Shown: piece after piece, positions 35,013-43,730 of the stretch
How the letters are laid out: each line of letters begins with the position of its first letter
How positions within the stretch are numbered: the stretch's first letter is position 1
Source: CALNXN01 sp942490645
Lineage (GTDB): Bacteria > Pseudomonadota > Alphaproteobacteria > Rhodobacterales > Rhodobacteraceae
Length of the DNA: 64,000 nt
NCBI GenBank assembly: GCA_942490645.1
Contig: CALNXN010000005.1
Span: 1-64,000 of the forward strand
Reading direction: 5' to 3'
Made by a program: the position numbers and the translations under genes
Notes under the pieces: generated by a model
Seen by the model: the letters and a program-made list of their open reading frames with translations, nothing else
What the model was told of the DNA's origin: nothing
Database searches by the model: none

Positions 35013-35639
35013 TCAAGACTGTCCATCTGGATCGCGCATCAAAGCGGCCAATGGCCCCAACTCAGACCCGATCCCATCATTTGCAACCCGGTCAGCGGCC
35101 CGCAAGCGCACCTCATCGGGTTTGTTCTGGTTCAGCTTCCATGTGCCATCCACGGCGGTGATCTCCACCCGGCACGGAACAACCATACGCATCATCCGCT
35201 CCATGACCTCCGGCGTCATCTTCTGCGATGTCCACGCAGGCTTGGGCGCAAGCCGCTCCTCGAAAAAGGCCGACTCGCGGTCAAGGATGCCGCGCAACTC
35301 AGATTGCGGCAGCACCTCCAGACGTCCAGTCAAATGCACGGATACATAGTTCCACGTCGGCACCTGATCCGGCACCTCGTACCAATCGGGCGAAATGTAG
35401 CTGTCCGGCCCGGTGACTGCGATCTTGCACTGAATGGGATCACGTGCGGCGCGCGCAATCGGGTTTGACCGCATGATATGCAACCACGCCGTCTGACCGT
35501 CATCGTCCAGCAAGAACGGTACATGCGCCAACAAAGGCCCTTCAGCACCGTTCACGGCCAAGGTGCCAAATCCACGGTGGCGCGCAAAGGTCAGGTTGGC
35601 ATGTTCCTGATGCGTATGGAAAACCGGGTTCGGATGCAT
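35013..35639 (-). CDS. FMN-binding negative regulator, PaiB family
   Basis: The 208-residue product matches the PaiB/FMN_bind_2 family: HPNPVFHTHQEHANLTFA, LLAHVPFLLDD, YISPDWYEVPDQVPTWNY and VHLTGRLEVLP. The fold is a flavin-binding split barrel. In Bacillus it represses sporulation and protease genes; elsewhere its role is unclear. It starts at 35639, back-to-back with the FMN riboswitch, so a flavin-related function fits the location. Confidence 0.87.
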   Translation of the reverse strand: MHPNPVFHTHQEHANLTFARHRGFGTLAVNGAEGPLLAHVPFLLDDDGQTAWLHIMRSNPIARAARDPIQCKIAVTGPDSYISPDWYEVPDQVPTWNYVSVHLTGRLEVLPQSELRGILDRESAFFEERLAPKPAWTSQKMTPEVMERMMRMVVPCRVEITAVDGTWKLNQNKPDEVRLRAADRVANDGIGSELGPLAALMRDPDGQS

Positions 35640-35703
35640 GGTAAAGGCCTTTGGCTGTCTTGCTTTTGCTATTGCAGTTGATCGCGCCTCTTGGCAAGCT
35701 TTG

Positions 35704-35858
35704 CGCATTCTCAGGGCGGGGTGAAATTCCCCACCGGCGGTATGCAGGTTCGACCTGCGAGCCCGCGAGCGCAACGGATGCTTTCACAAAGCTCGGTTGG
35801 TCAGCAGATCTGGTGAGAGGCCAGAGCCGACGGTCATAGTCCGGATGGAAGAGAATGC
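35704..35858 (+). promoter_or_regulatory. FMN riboswitch (RFN element)
   Basis: The conserved elements of the RFN aptamer are all present in order: TCTCAGGGCGGGG, the GAAATTCCCCACCGGCGGTA core, the GCAGGTTCGACCTGC arm, GAGCCCGCGAGCG, GGTCAGCAGATCTGGTGAGA, GCCGACGGTCATAGTCCGGATG, and closure by GAGAATGC pairing with the initial GCATTCTC. It lies 82 bases ahead of the lumazine synthase start. It should reduce that gene's expression when FMN is plentiful. Confidence 0.96.
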
Positions 35859-35940
35859 GGATGTTTGCGCGGCCCTTGGGCGGCGTGAGTATACGTGATC
35901 GCCTTGGGTGGACGTGTCTGGTTCAAAAAGGAGATCACAA

Positions 35941-36381
35941 ATGACACACACCCGTTTCGCATTCGTCAAAGCACAGTGGCACGCTGATATCGTGGACCGT
36001 GCATTGGATGGGTTCACGCAAACCATACCTGCAACTCAAGTCGACGTGTTCGACGTGCCCGGCGCATTTGAAATGCCGCTTCTGGCACGCGAACTGGCCG
36101 CGACCGGGCGCTACGACGCCGTGGTCTGCGCCGCCTTTGTCGTAGATGGCGGCATCTACCGGCATGATTTTGTGGCCAGTGCTGTTGTTGATGGCCTCAT
36201 GCGTGCTGGTATGGATACCGGTGTGCCTGTTTTGTCGGTGTCTCTGACCCCGCACAACTATCAGGAAACCGACCACCATAATACGATATACCAAGCGCAT
36301 TTCGTCACCAAAGGGCAAGAAGCGGCACAGGCTGCACTGGGTATCTTGAAAACCCGCGGCTCCCTCAGCGCTGCAGCTTAA
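35941..36381 (+). CDS. ribH: 6,7-dimethyl-8-ribityllumazine synthase (RibH2-like)
   Basis: RibH joins the pyrimidine and dihydroxybutanone-phosphate halves to make lumazine, the riboflavin precursor. The 146-residue product has FVKAQWHADIVDRALDGF, FDVPGAFEMPLLAREL, CAAFVVDGGIYRHDFVA and VPVLSVSLTPHNYQE. The H in the catalytic position and the FAKAQWH opening resemble the RibH2 type rather than the icosahedral RibH1. It is the only rib gene here and is controlled by the FMN riboswitch. RBS AAGGAG precedes the ATG. Confidence 0.93.
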   Translation: MTHTRFAFVKAQWHADIVDRALDGFTQTIPATQVDVFDVPGAFEMPLLARELAATGRYDAVVCAAFVVDGGIYRHDFVASAVVDGLMRAGMDTGVPVLSVSLTPHNYQETDHHNTIYQAHFVTKGQEAAQAALGILKTRGSLSAAA

Positions 36382-37070
36382 CCGAGGTAAGCGCGCAAGG
36401 CTGGCGGTGGCGCATCAAGTGTAGCCACCGCTGGTGCAGGCGCGTGGGCCAAGCCGTCCGAAACGAACACGATGTCATCGGCAATGCGGCGCGCGTCCTC
36501 GGGGGCATGCGTCACCATCAAAAGCGTCGATGCCGTTTCGGCGATCAAGTCAGCCACCAAATCCAACATCTCGGCACGTAAAGCCGGGCCCAAGGCAGCA
36601 AACGGCTCATCCAGCAAAACCAGCGGGCGGTCCTGCACGAGAATACGTGCCAGTGCCGCGCGACTTTGCTGCCCTCCAGACATCTGCGCGGGCTTTGAAG
36701 ATGCATGCGCCGACAAACCAACCCGGTCCATTGCGGCATCTACGCGGTCGCGATCCTGTGCTGTCAGTTTCATGTCGGGGCGCAGGCCAAGGCTCACGTT
36801 TTGCATAACGCTGAGGTGCGGGAAAAGGTTGTTGTCTTGGAAAAGCATAGACAGCGGGCGTGTGCCGGGTGGCACGTTGGTGATGTCTTGCTCACCCCAC
36901 CACAATCGCCCCTTCGATAGCGGAATGAACCCACCTACCGCGCCCAAAAGGGTGGATTTACCCGCACCAGACGGGCCAATCACAGCCACCTTTCGGCCCT
37001 TGAGCACGGTCATGTCGGCCCGCAGTTCAAACGATCCCTGCCGGATCAGAACTTTTTCAAATCTCAGCAC
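36378..37070 (-). CDS. thiQ: Thiamine ABC transporter ATP-binding protein
   Basis: The 230-residue ATPase has Walker A GPSGAGKST, the Q-loop in LFQDNNLFPHLSV, signature MSGGQQSR, Walker B LVLLDEPFAALG and the H-loop TH. The N-terminus VLRFEKVLIRQGSFE fits a GTG start at 37070, overlapping the thiP stop. An upstream in-frame ATG adds Arg/Pro-rich text that does not fit. It completes thiBPQ under the TPP riboswitch. Confidence 0.9.
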   Translation of the reverse strand: MLRFEKVLIRQGSFELRADMTVLKGRKVAVIGPSGAGKSTLLGAVGGFIPLSKGRLWWGEQDITNVPPGTRPLSMLFQDNNLFPHLSVMQNVSLGLRPDMKLTAQDRDRVDAAMDRVGLSAHASSKPAQMSGGQQSRAALARILVQDRPLVLLDEPFAALGPALRAEMLDLVADLIAETASTLLMVTHAPEDARRIADDIVFVSDGLAHAPAPAVATLDAPPPALRAYLG

Positions 37071-38614
37071 GCCAACGTCCCCCCTTGTCGCAAAGCCAGA
37101 ACAGTCCAAGCGCCAGAACCAGCAAAATGAGGGCCGCGCCCGCGGCGGCATCCATACGATATGCTCCCATCAACCGATACATTTGCAACGGCAGTGTCGC
37201 GCGTTCCGGGTCTGCGAACAGCGCAATGACGCCAAGATCACCAACTGACAATGCGCCTGTCAGCCCCGCGGCAAATCCGATCTGCGGTCGGAGCCTTGGC
37301 AGCAGCACCCACCGCCAGAAGGACCAGCCATCCAGCCGCAGACTCACACTCAGACGACCAAAGCGACCAAGCATGTCACGCATAGGCGGGACCAGCACCC
37401 GCAGCGCAAAGGGCAGGGCCATCAGCGCATTAACCAAGGCTGTCACAGGCAGGGCAACCGACACAGGATCAGCGACGGGGTTGATCAGAATGAACCACCC
37501 CGTCCCAATCATCAGTGGAGACGCGGAAAGACCCAAAAGACCAATCGCCTCGGCACTGCCACGCGGTCGCATCGCGATCCACGCCGCCATCGGTAAGGAC
37601 AAGGCAAGCAACAGCACGATGCTGAGCAGGGCAACTTGCAACGATATGCCCGCGGCGATCCAAACCGATGTGGGCAATTGCGCCAAACCCGCAAGGCCCG
37701 AGATGACCACCGCACTGAGCGGCAACAACAAGAAAGCCGACGCCAGCATGATCAGCACCACATCCAGCCCGCGTTGTATTCTGGTGCTCGCGTCCCAACG
37801 CTGCACTGGTCGATCAAGCCCACCGGTCAATCGCACATCGGGGATGATCCAGAGCGCGGCAACGGCGGCACCTCCGGCGATGATCAGTTGCACAATCGAC
37901 AAGAGCGCCGCCTGCCCCAGATCAAAGTCAAAGATAAATGCCTGATAGATGGCCAACTCGATCGTCGTCGCACGCGGCCCACCGCCCAGCGTGAGCGCCA
38001 CCGCAAAACTGGTCAAGCAAATCACAAAAATCAGCGCCAGTGCGCCCGGAACGATTTGGCTTAGCAATGGGCGCTCGATCACGCGCCACACGGTGCGCGG
38101 TGGCAGGTTCAATTGCGCGATCAGACGGAACCGTTCCGCAGGCACCTCCTGCCAGGCTTGCAGCAACAACCGCGTGGCCAACGGCAAGTTGAAGAACACA
38201 TGCGCGAGCACCACCCCATGCAAACCGTAGATCGAGATTTCCGGCAAACCGATTGCGACCATCATTTGATTGAGCCACCCGGCGCGACCGAATATCGCAA
38301 GCAAACCCAAGCACAGCGACAATCGTCGGCAGTATGAACGGCGCGCCCAGAAGTGTAATCAAAAGGCCGCGACCAGTGAACTGCCGCCGTGCCAGCGCTC
38401 GCGCCACTGGCACCGCAAGAGCCACGGAAAAAAGCGCCGACAGGGCTGCTTGAAGCACGGTGAACCGCACCGCGGCCCAGTCGCCCGCACCCAACCCTCG
38501 AGCCACATCCGCCCGCCATGTAACGGCCCCAAAAGCCAGCAGGATCACACCGACGACAACCGCCGCCGCTGTGATCCCTTGGGCGGCTTTTATTGGGACA
38601 AAGCGGTCAGCCAT
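37057..38614 (-). pseudogene. thiP: Frameshifted thiamine ABC transporter permease
   Basis: ThiP is the fused two-domain permease that carries thiamine or its phosphates through the inner membrane. The first ~100 residues (MADRFVPIKAAQG ... FILPTIVAVLG) are in one frame. The rest (LLAIFGRAGWLN ... GRWRAEI, some 410 residues with 12 or so membrane segments in total) is in another. The break near 38314 is one extra G on the coding strand (CTTGGGTTT where CTTGGTTTG restores the frame). Repaired length is about 518 residues, normal for ThiP. thiB and thiQ are intact. With this lesion the importer would not work unless the extra G is a sequencing error. Confidence 0.85.
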
Positions 38615-39567
38615 TCGGCCAAAGCTTCTTCTCGCAGCGCCGGCACCTCTTCGGGCGCAATCAGCAGTGCCTTGTCCGGTGTAATGAGCGTCTCAAACCC
38701 GTCCGGCAACCCAGCGGAAGGCATGACCGCGGGGTACATCCAGTTTGTGGTTGGGATAATGGATTGAAACCCTTCGCTGACCATGAACGCCATGAATTGA
38801 TCGGCCAGTTCAGGCTGATCCGAACCAGACAGTTTCCCGGCCACCTCGATTTGCATGTAGTGGCCCTCGTCAAATGCCGCCGCTGCCTTGCTGGCGTCTT
38901 CTTCGGCAATCAAGTGATAGGCAGGCGATGTTGTGTAAGACAGAACCATGTCGGCCTCACCCTCCAGAAACAGCCCATATGCTTCTGACCAGCCTTTGGT
39001 CACGGTGACAACGTTGTCGGCCAGATCAGCCCACATTCCCGGTGCCTCGTCACCATAGGCTGCCTTGACCCACATCAGCAGGCCCAAGCCCGGCGTAGAC
39101 GATCGGGGGTCTTGAATCACGATTTTCAGATCACTGTCCGCCAAAGCGCGGAAGTTGGCAGGCGGTGTCATCTCTACATTATGAACAAAGGCGAAATACC
39201 CCCAATCATACGGTGCAAAGGTGTCGTCTGACCAAGCGATGGGAAGTGTATAGTCAGCCGTTACGGAATGGGTCGCAAACAGCCCTGTGTCCTTGGCAGC
39301 GGCGATCAGACTGGTATCAAGGCCCAATACGATATCGGCCTCGCTGCGCGCGCCTTCAAGCTTGAGCCGTGCGAGGAGCGCCGCACCATCGCCAGCCCCT
39401 ACAAATTTCAGCGCACAAGCACACTCGGCCTCGAACGCTTCCTTTACGGCAGGGCCCGGACCCCACTCAGATACAAAACTGTCGTAGGTGTAGATCACAA
39501 GTTCAGGTGTTTCGGCATAAGTTGCCGAGGCGCCCAAAACGCCTGCTGCAAACGCAAGATACTTCAT
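38590..39567 (-). CDS. thiB: Thiamine ABC transporter substrate-binding protein
   Basis: The 325-residue product has a signal peptide (MKYLAFAAGVLGASATYA) and the ThiB blocks LVIYTYDSFVSEWGPG, DIVLGLDTSL, AWSDDTFAPYDWGYFAFV and DPRSSTPGLGLLMWV. TTNWMYPAVMP lies near the end. It captures thiamine, TMP or TPP in the periplasm. It is the first gene downstream of the TPP riboswitch and overlaps thiP by 25 bases. Confidence 0.94.
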   Translation of the reverse strand: MKYLAFAAGVLGASATYAETPELVIYTYDSFVSEWGPGPAVKEAFEAECACALKFVGAGDGAALLARLKLEGARSEADIVLGLDTSLIAAAKDTGLFATHSVTADYTLPIAWSDDTFAPYDWGYFAFVHNVEMTPPANFRALADSDLKIVIQDPRSSTPGLGLLMWVKAAYGDEAPGMWADLADNVVTVTKGWSEAYGLFLEGEADMVLSYTTSPAYHLIAEEDASKAAAAFDEGHYMQIEVAGKLSGSDQPELADQFMAFMVSEGFQSIIPTTNWMYPAVMPSAGLPDGFETLITPDKALLIAPEEVPALREEALAEWLTALSQ

Positions 39568-39613
39568 AGCATCCTCCTAGTTGCGGCATCAGAAAGTGTA
39601 TGGAGAGTGTCCA

Positions 39614-39696
39614 GACCTTCCCTCCGCCGGTGTTAACCGGTTCAGGTTCAACGGGTCCGTGCAGAGCACATCTCAGCCAAAGTAGGCCCCCCGAGG
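39614..39696 (-). promoter_or_regulatory. TPP riboswitch (THI element)
   Basis: On the minus strand the aptamer reads GGGGGGCC..., GGCTGAGATG with the conserved CTGAGA, and GGACCCGTTGAACCTGAACCG. The GGTTAACACCGGCGGAGGGA end follows, matching the GTTGAACCTGA and GCGGAGGGA landmarks. It lies 47 bases upstream of thiB and should lower thiBPQ expression when TPP is abundant. Confidence 0.95.
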
Positions 39697-39795
39697 TACT
39701 TCAATACCTAGGGCCGTAGGTAAAGGCTTGCAAGGCGAAACCGCTTGAGGCAGCGGCGTTGCACCGCTAAGCACCCGCATCAAAGGAGCATTGCC

Positions 39796-40896
39796 ATGTC
39801 GATCAACAGCTTTGGCCATCTGTTTCGTGTCACTACTTGGGGCGAAAGCCACGGACCCGCCCTCGGTGCGACCGTGGACGGCTGCCCTCCAGGGGTCGCG
39901 ATCAGCGAAGACATGATCCAGCAGTGGCTCGACAAGCGCAAACCGGGGCAAAACAAATACACCACGCAACGGCGCGAAGCAGATGCGGTCAAAATACTGT
40001 CCGGCACGTTCGAGGGGCAAACCACCGGGACGCCCGTGCAATTGATGATCGAAAACACCGATCAGCGATCCAAGGACTACGGCGACATCAAAGAGAAATT
40101 CCGTCCCGGTCACGCCGATATCACCTATTTCCAAAAGTATGGCATCCGCGACTATCGCGGCGGCGGACGGTCGTCTGCACGCGAAACTGCAGCACGCGTA
40201 GCGGCGGGTGGCCTCGCGCGCGCCGCGATTGCCACCATTGCGCCCAATGTGGAAATCAAGGGCTACATGACCCGCATGGGCGCGCACGAAATTGATCGCG
40301 CCGCATTCGACTGGGCCCAGATCGATGAAAACCCGTTTTGGGTGCCAGATGCGGGTGCCGCACAAACATGGGCGGATTATCTGGACGGTTTGCGCAAATC
40401 CGGCAGTTCGGTCGGTGCAGTCATTGAGGTTGTGGCGCGCGGTGTCCCCGCAGGATTGGGCGCGCCGGTTTACGGCAAGCTCGATACCGATCTGGCCGCT
40501 GCGATGATGAGCATCAACGCCGTCAAAGGCGTTGAGATCGGTGAGGGCATGTCTGCCGCCATGCTGACAGGCGAATTGAATGCTGATGAAATCTTTATGG
40601 GACCGGATGGGCCAGAGTATTCATCAAACCACGCGGGTGGGATCTTGGGCGGCATCAGCACTGGTCAAGATATCGTGGTCCGCTTTGCGGTAAAGCCAAC
40701 CTCCAGCATTCTGACGACACGCCGCACGATTACGAAATCGGGCGAAGAGACCGAGATCATCACCAAGGGCCGCCACGATCCTTGCGTGGGTATTCGTGCC
40801 GTGCCTGTTGGTGAGGCGATGATGGCCTGCGTGATCCTTGATCACTTGCTGCTCAATCGCGGGCAGATCGGTGACCAAGGTGGTGTGATCGGCTAA
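39796..40896 (+). CDS. aroC: Chorismate synthase
   Basis: AroC makes chorismate from EPSP using reduced FMN. The 366-residue product has the signatures GESHGPALGATVDGCPPG, FRPGHADITYFQKYGIRDY, GGRSSARETAARVAAGG and GGISTGQDIVVRFAVKPT. RBS AAAGGAG precedes the ATG at 39796. Its stop overlaps the convergent tetR stop by four bases. Coming right after the thi riboswitch region, it has its own promoter in 39,700-39,795. Confidence 0.96.
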   Translation: MSINSFGHLFRVTTWGESHGPALGATVDGCPPGVAISEDMIQQWLDKRKPGQNKYTTQRREADAVKILSGTFEGQTTGTPVQLMIENTDQRSKDYGDIKEKFRPGHADITYFQKYGIRDYRGGGRSSARETAARVAAGGLARAAIATIAPNVEIKGYMTRMGAHEIDRAAFDWAQIDENPFWVPDAGAAQTWADYLDGLRKSGSSVGAVIEVVARGVPAGLGAPVYGKLDTDLAAAMMSINAVKGVEIGEGMSAAMLTGELNADEIFMGPDGPEYSSNHAGGILGGISTGQDIVVRFAVKPTSSILTTRRTITKSGEETEIITKGRHDPCVGIRAVPVGEAMMACVILDHLLLNRGQIGDQGGVIG

Positions 40897-41486
40897 CGCG
40901 ACGGCGCGGATAGGATCAACTGAGCCTGCTGGGCGGCTGACGCCAGTATTCCAAGCGGCAGATCGGAACGTGCCAGAATACGAAGCCCGATGTATTGCGT
41001 CAGCAGGGTGTTGGCCAAGTCACGCTTTTGATCTTCGGACAGCTCTTTGTGCGCAGTGGACGCCGACAATGCGACTTCAAGACCATCGCGCAACTGGCAT
41101 AAGCTGCTGTGCACGGCGCGCGAGATGTCCGGGTCTGACATTTCCGGTCCGGCCGCGGCGGTACACAACAAGCACCCACGCCGGTCGCCGCTTTCAGCTT
41201 TCCGTACAAGGCCGCTGAACATGTTGATTATCCGGGCGCTTCCATCGGATCCGTCGTTCTTGGTCAAAGCGGCAACGCCGGCCTTGACGGCTGCCGCCTC
41301 GTACCGCTCCATCGCCAGCAAATAGAGCGTCTTTTTGTCTTTGAACGCTTTGTACAAGCTGCCCCGTGTCAGCCCCATACCATCCAGCAAATCAGGCATG
41401 GAGGCGCTTTCATATCCATGCTGCCAAAACACATTCATTGCCTTTTCGGTGACGTCATCTGCGTCGAATTCTCTGGGTCGCGCCAT
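40893..41486 (-). CDS. TetR-family transcriptional regulator
   Basis: The 197-residue product has the TetR helix-turn-helix (FWQHGYESASMPDLLDGMG, then LTRGSLYKAFKDKKTLY) and a ligand-binding helical domain with GDRRGCLLCTAAA (two nearby cysteines) of the AcrR/NemR type. Regulators with CLL-type cysteines often sense electrophiles. It is divergent from the DM13 gene, with two related palindromes between them, so local and self-regulation is likely. Confidence 0.88.
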   Translation of the reverse strand: MARPREFDADDVTEKAMNVFWQHGYESASMPDLLDGMGLTRGSLYKAFKDKKTLYLLAMERYEAAAVKAGVAALTKNDGSDGSARIINMFSGLVRKAESGDRRGCLLCTAAAGPEMSDPDISRAVHSSLCQLRDGLEVALSASTAHKELSEDQKRDLANTLLTQYIGLRILARSDLPLGILASAAQQAQLILSAPSR

Positions 41487-41514
41487 CGGTGCCTCCTTTT
41501 GATCTCATACATAT

Positions 41515-41576
41515 AGTTCGGGACTAACTGTTACACAACTCACGGCCTTGTGTATTGTACCACTCAGTTCCTAACT
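41515..41576. promoter_or_regulatory. Two related operator-like palindromes between tetR and the DM13 gene
   Basis: AGTTCGGGACTAACT (41515-41529) and AGTTCCTAACT (41566-41576) both begin AGTTC and end TAACT, with AGTT/AACT as inverted arms and different spacers (5 and 1). They lie 29 and 80 bases upstream of the tetR start, and about 90 and 44 bases before the DM13 start. The shared arms are seen; binding by the TetR protein is inferred. Confidence 0.5.
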
Positions 41577-41619
41577 TTAATCATTCCACATCGAATATCA
41601 AATCAAAAGGAAACTCCCC

Positions 41620-42009
41620 ATGAAAATGCTTTTGTCCGCTACGCTCATCCTCGGAACCGCCGCCTTCTCCGCGTTCGGTGTTCTTCCCGTGGCCGCAGAT
41701 ACTTCCGGCACCTTTGTTGGCGCCAGCAATCACATCACCACGGGCGGTGTGACGATCACCAAGAACGCCGACGGCACCGCAACCGTTACACTGGCTGATG
41801 ATTTCTCACTGGATGGTGCCCCCGATCCACGGGTCGGCTTTGGCAAGGACGGGACGTTTGTCGACGGCACCGATATTGGGCTTCTCAAAGCATTCAAGGG
41901 CGGCCAGAGCTTTGTCGTGCCGGCTTCAGTCAACGTCGATGACTTCAACGAGGTCTATATCTGGTGCCTGAAATTCGCCGTTCCTTTGGGCGTCGCACAG
42001 ATCAGCTGA
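41620..42009 (+). CDS. Exported DM13-domain protein
   Basis: The 129-residue product has a signal peptide (MKMLLSATLILGTAAFSAFG ... VAA) and then a compact DM13 domain: GTFVGASNHITTGGVTI, VTLADDFSLDGAPDPRVGF, and the terminal VYIWCLKFAVPLGVAQI with the conserved Cys. DM13 domains are proposed to take part in electron-transfer or redox chemistry outside the cytoplasm. It lies divergently from the tetR gene and probably belongs to its regulon. RBS AAGGAAA is present. Confidence 0.87.
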   Translation: MKMLLSATLILGTAAFSAFGVLPVAADTSGTFVGASNHITTGGVTITKNADGTATVTLADDFSLDGAPDPRVGFGKDGTFVDGTDIGLLKAFKGGQSFVVPASVNVDDFNEVYIWCLKFAVPLGVAQIS

Positions 42010-42046
42010 CCTTGATCTTTTCAGATCGGGGGCGCAGAGATGCCAT

Positions 42047-43021
42047 ATGGCTGCGCCCCGCACACAGAACAAACCCGGCCTCGCAATTTCTTTGAAGTTG
42101 GGGGCCGTTTTCCTATTCATGGTCATGGCCGCGCTGATCAAATCCATCACGGATTTCGTACCGCCCGGCCAAGCTGTCTTTTTCCGGTCACTCTTTGCCA
42201 TTCCCATCATCGCCCTGTGGCTCGCCCAGCGCGGAGAGTTGCGTCAGGGTCTGGTGCCATCCAACCTCAGCGGGCACGTGTGGCGCGGTCTGTTCGGCAC
42301 AACAGCGATGGGTTTGACGTTTGCAGGTTTGGGCATTCTACCGCTGCCCGAAGTGACCGCAATCGGCTACGCAACCCCTATGTTCACGGTGCTACTGGCC
42401 GCGTTCCTGCTGGGTGAAAAAGTGCGTCTTGTCCGGCTATCGGCCGTCGCATTGGGGCTGATCGGCGTGATGATCGTGATCGCTCCGCGCTTGTCCGTAG
42501 GCGAAGGCAGTTATGGCTCTACCGCTATGATCGGCGCCTTGATGGTGCTGGGCGCGTCCATTCTGCGCGCGTTTGTCCAGATACATGTGCGCCAACTTGT
42601 GCGCACGGACCACACCGCCGCCATCGTGTTCTATTTTTCGGTCACCGCCACTGTGCTGGCGCTCGCCTCCGCGCCGTTGGGCTGGGTGATTGAACATCCG
42701 TCCTTCGTATGGGTGTGGCCACCACTTTGGGTTGTCGCCATCATGATATCCGCAGGCCTAATCGGCGGCATCGCTCAGATCATGGTCACATCATCATACC
42801 GGTTTGGCGGCGCATCGATGCTGGCACCGTTCGATTACTCCTCAATGATCTTTGCAAGCCTGATCGGTTACGTGGTTTTCGCTGAACTGCCAACAACCAC
42901 AATGCTTTTGGGATCGGCACTTGTTATTGCAGGCGGGGTGCTGATTATCTGGCGCGAGCGCCAGCTTGGGCTGGACCGGTCAAAATCCAAGCCTAACGTG
43001 ACCCCTCCCGGGGCAACTTAA
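42047..43021 (+). CDS. DMT-superfamily (EamA) transporter
   Basis: The 324-residue product has ten predicted membrane helices in two EamA repeats. ITDFVPPGQAVFFRSLFAI and PLPEVTAIGYATPMFTVLLAA mark the first, and SYRFGGASMLAPFDYSSMIFA the second. Such carriers export or import metabolites. The substrate is unknown. It follows the DM13 gene at 37 bases and precedes cobO by 12, so co-transcription is possible. Confidence 0.87.
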   Translation: MAAPRTQNKPGLAISLKLGAVFLFMVMAALIKSITDFVPPGQAVFFRSLFAIPIIALWLAQRGELRQGLVPSNLSGHVWRGLFGTTAMGLTFAGLGILPLPEVTAIGYATPMFTVLLAAFLLGEKVRLVRLSAVALGLIGVMIVIAPRLSVGEGSYGSTAMIGALMVLGASILRAFVQIHVRQLVRTDHTAAIVFYFSVTATVLALASAPLGWVIEHPSFVWVWPPLWVVAIMISAGLIGGIAQIMVTSSYRFGGASMLAPFDYSSMIFASLIGYVVFAELPTTTMLLGSALVIAGGVLIIWRERQLGLDRSKSKPNVTPPGAT

Positions 43022-43033
43022 GGAATACCGCTC

Positions 43034-43633
43034 ATGTCAGATGCCGCTGCACACACGGAAAAAATGAAGGCGCTTCAAGCCAAGCAAAAGGAGAAAGTTG
43101 CCGAAGCGGTCGACCCGGAAAAAGGGCTTGTGCTGGTGCATACCGGCAATGGCAAAGGCAAATCTTCCTCCGCGTTCGGGGTGATCATTCGCGCGCTTGG
43201 CTGGAAGCAAACCGTTGGCGTCGTGCAATTCATCAAAGGCAACTGGATCACTGGCGAGCGGCAATTCTTTGACCAGCTTGGTGGTGTAACGTGGCACACG
43301 ATGGGCGAGGGCTTTACCTGGGACACGCAAGACCGAGACCGCGATATTGCCGCAGCCGAAGCTGCATTTGCCAAAGCCGCTGACATGATGAAAAGCGGCA
43401 ACTACGACCTGATCGTGTTGGACGAAATCAACATTGCGCTGCGCTATGATTATCTGGATTTGAAGGACGTCATCAAGGGGTTGGAGGCGCGTGACAAACG
43501 CACTGGCGTCATTCTAACGGGCCGTGACGCAAAGCCAGAACTGATGGAATATGCTGATCTGGTCAGCGAAATGGCCGAGATCAAGCATCCTTACCAAGCC
43601 GGGATCAAAGCGCAGCGCGGTGTCGATTTCTGA
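43034..43633 (+). CDS. cobO: Cob(I)yrinic acid a,c-diamide adenosyltransferase (CobO/BtuR)
   Basis: CobO attaches the adenosyl group to corrinoids during B12 synthesis or salvage. The 199-residue product has the P-loop VHTGNGKGKSSSAFG, FIKGNWITGER and LIVLDEINIALRYDYL. GVILTGRDAKPELMEYAD follows. RBS AAGGA precedes the ATG. No other cobalamin genes lie in the window. Confidence 0.95.
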   Translation: MSDAAAHTEKMKALQAKQKEKVAEAVDPEKGLVLVHTGNGKGKSSSAFGVIIRALGWKQTVGVVQFIKGNWITGERQFFDQLGGVTWHTMGEGFTWDTQDRDRDIAAAEAAFAKAADMMKSGNYDLIVLDEINIALRYDYLDLKDVIKGLEARDKRTGVILTGRDAKPELMEYADLVSEMAEIKHPYQAGIKAQRGVDF

Positions 43634-43730
43634 TTGGTCCCTAGGATCATGTTTCCATGATAGGTTGAACTTCTGACGACTGGGAATCGCCTCTGAACGC
43701 AGGCGGACCAGATCAATGGGAGGACGACAT

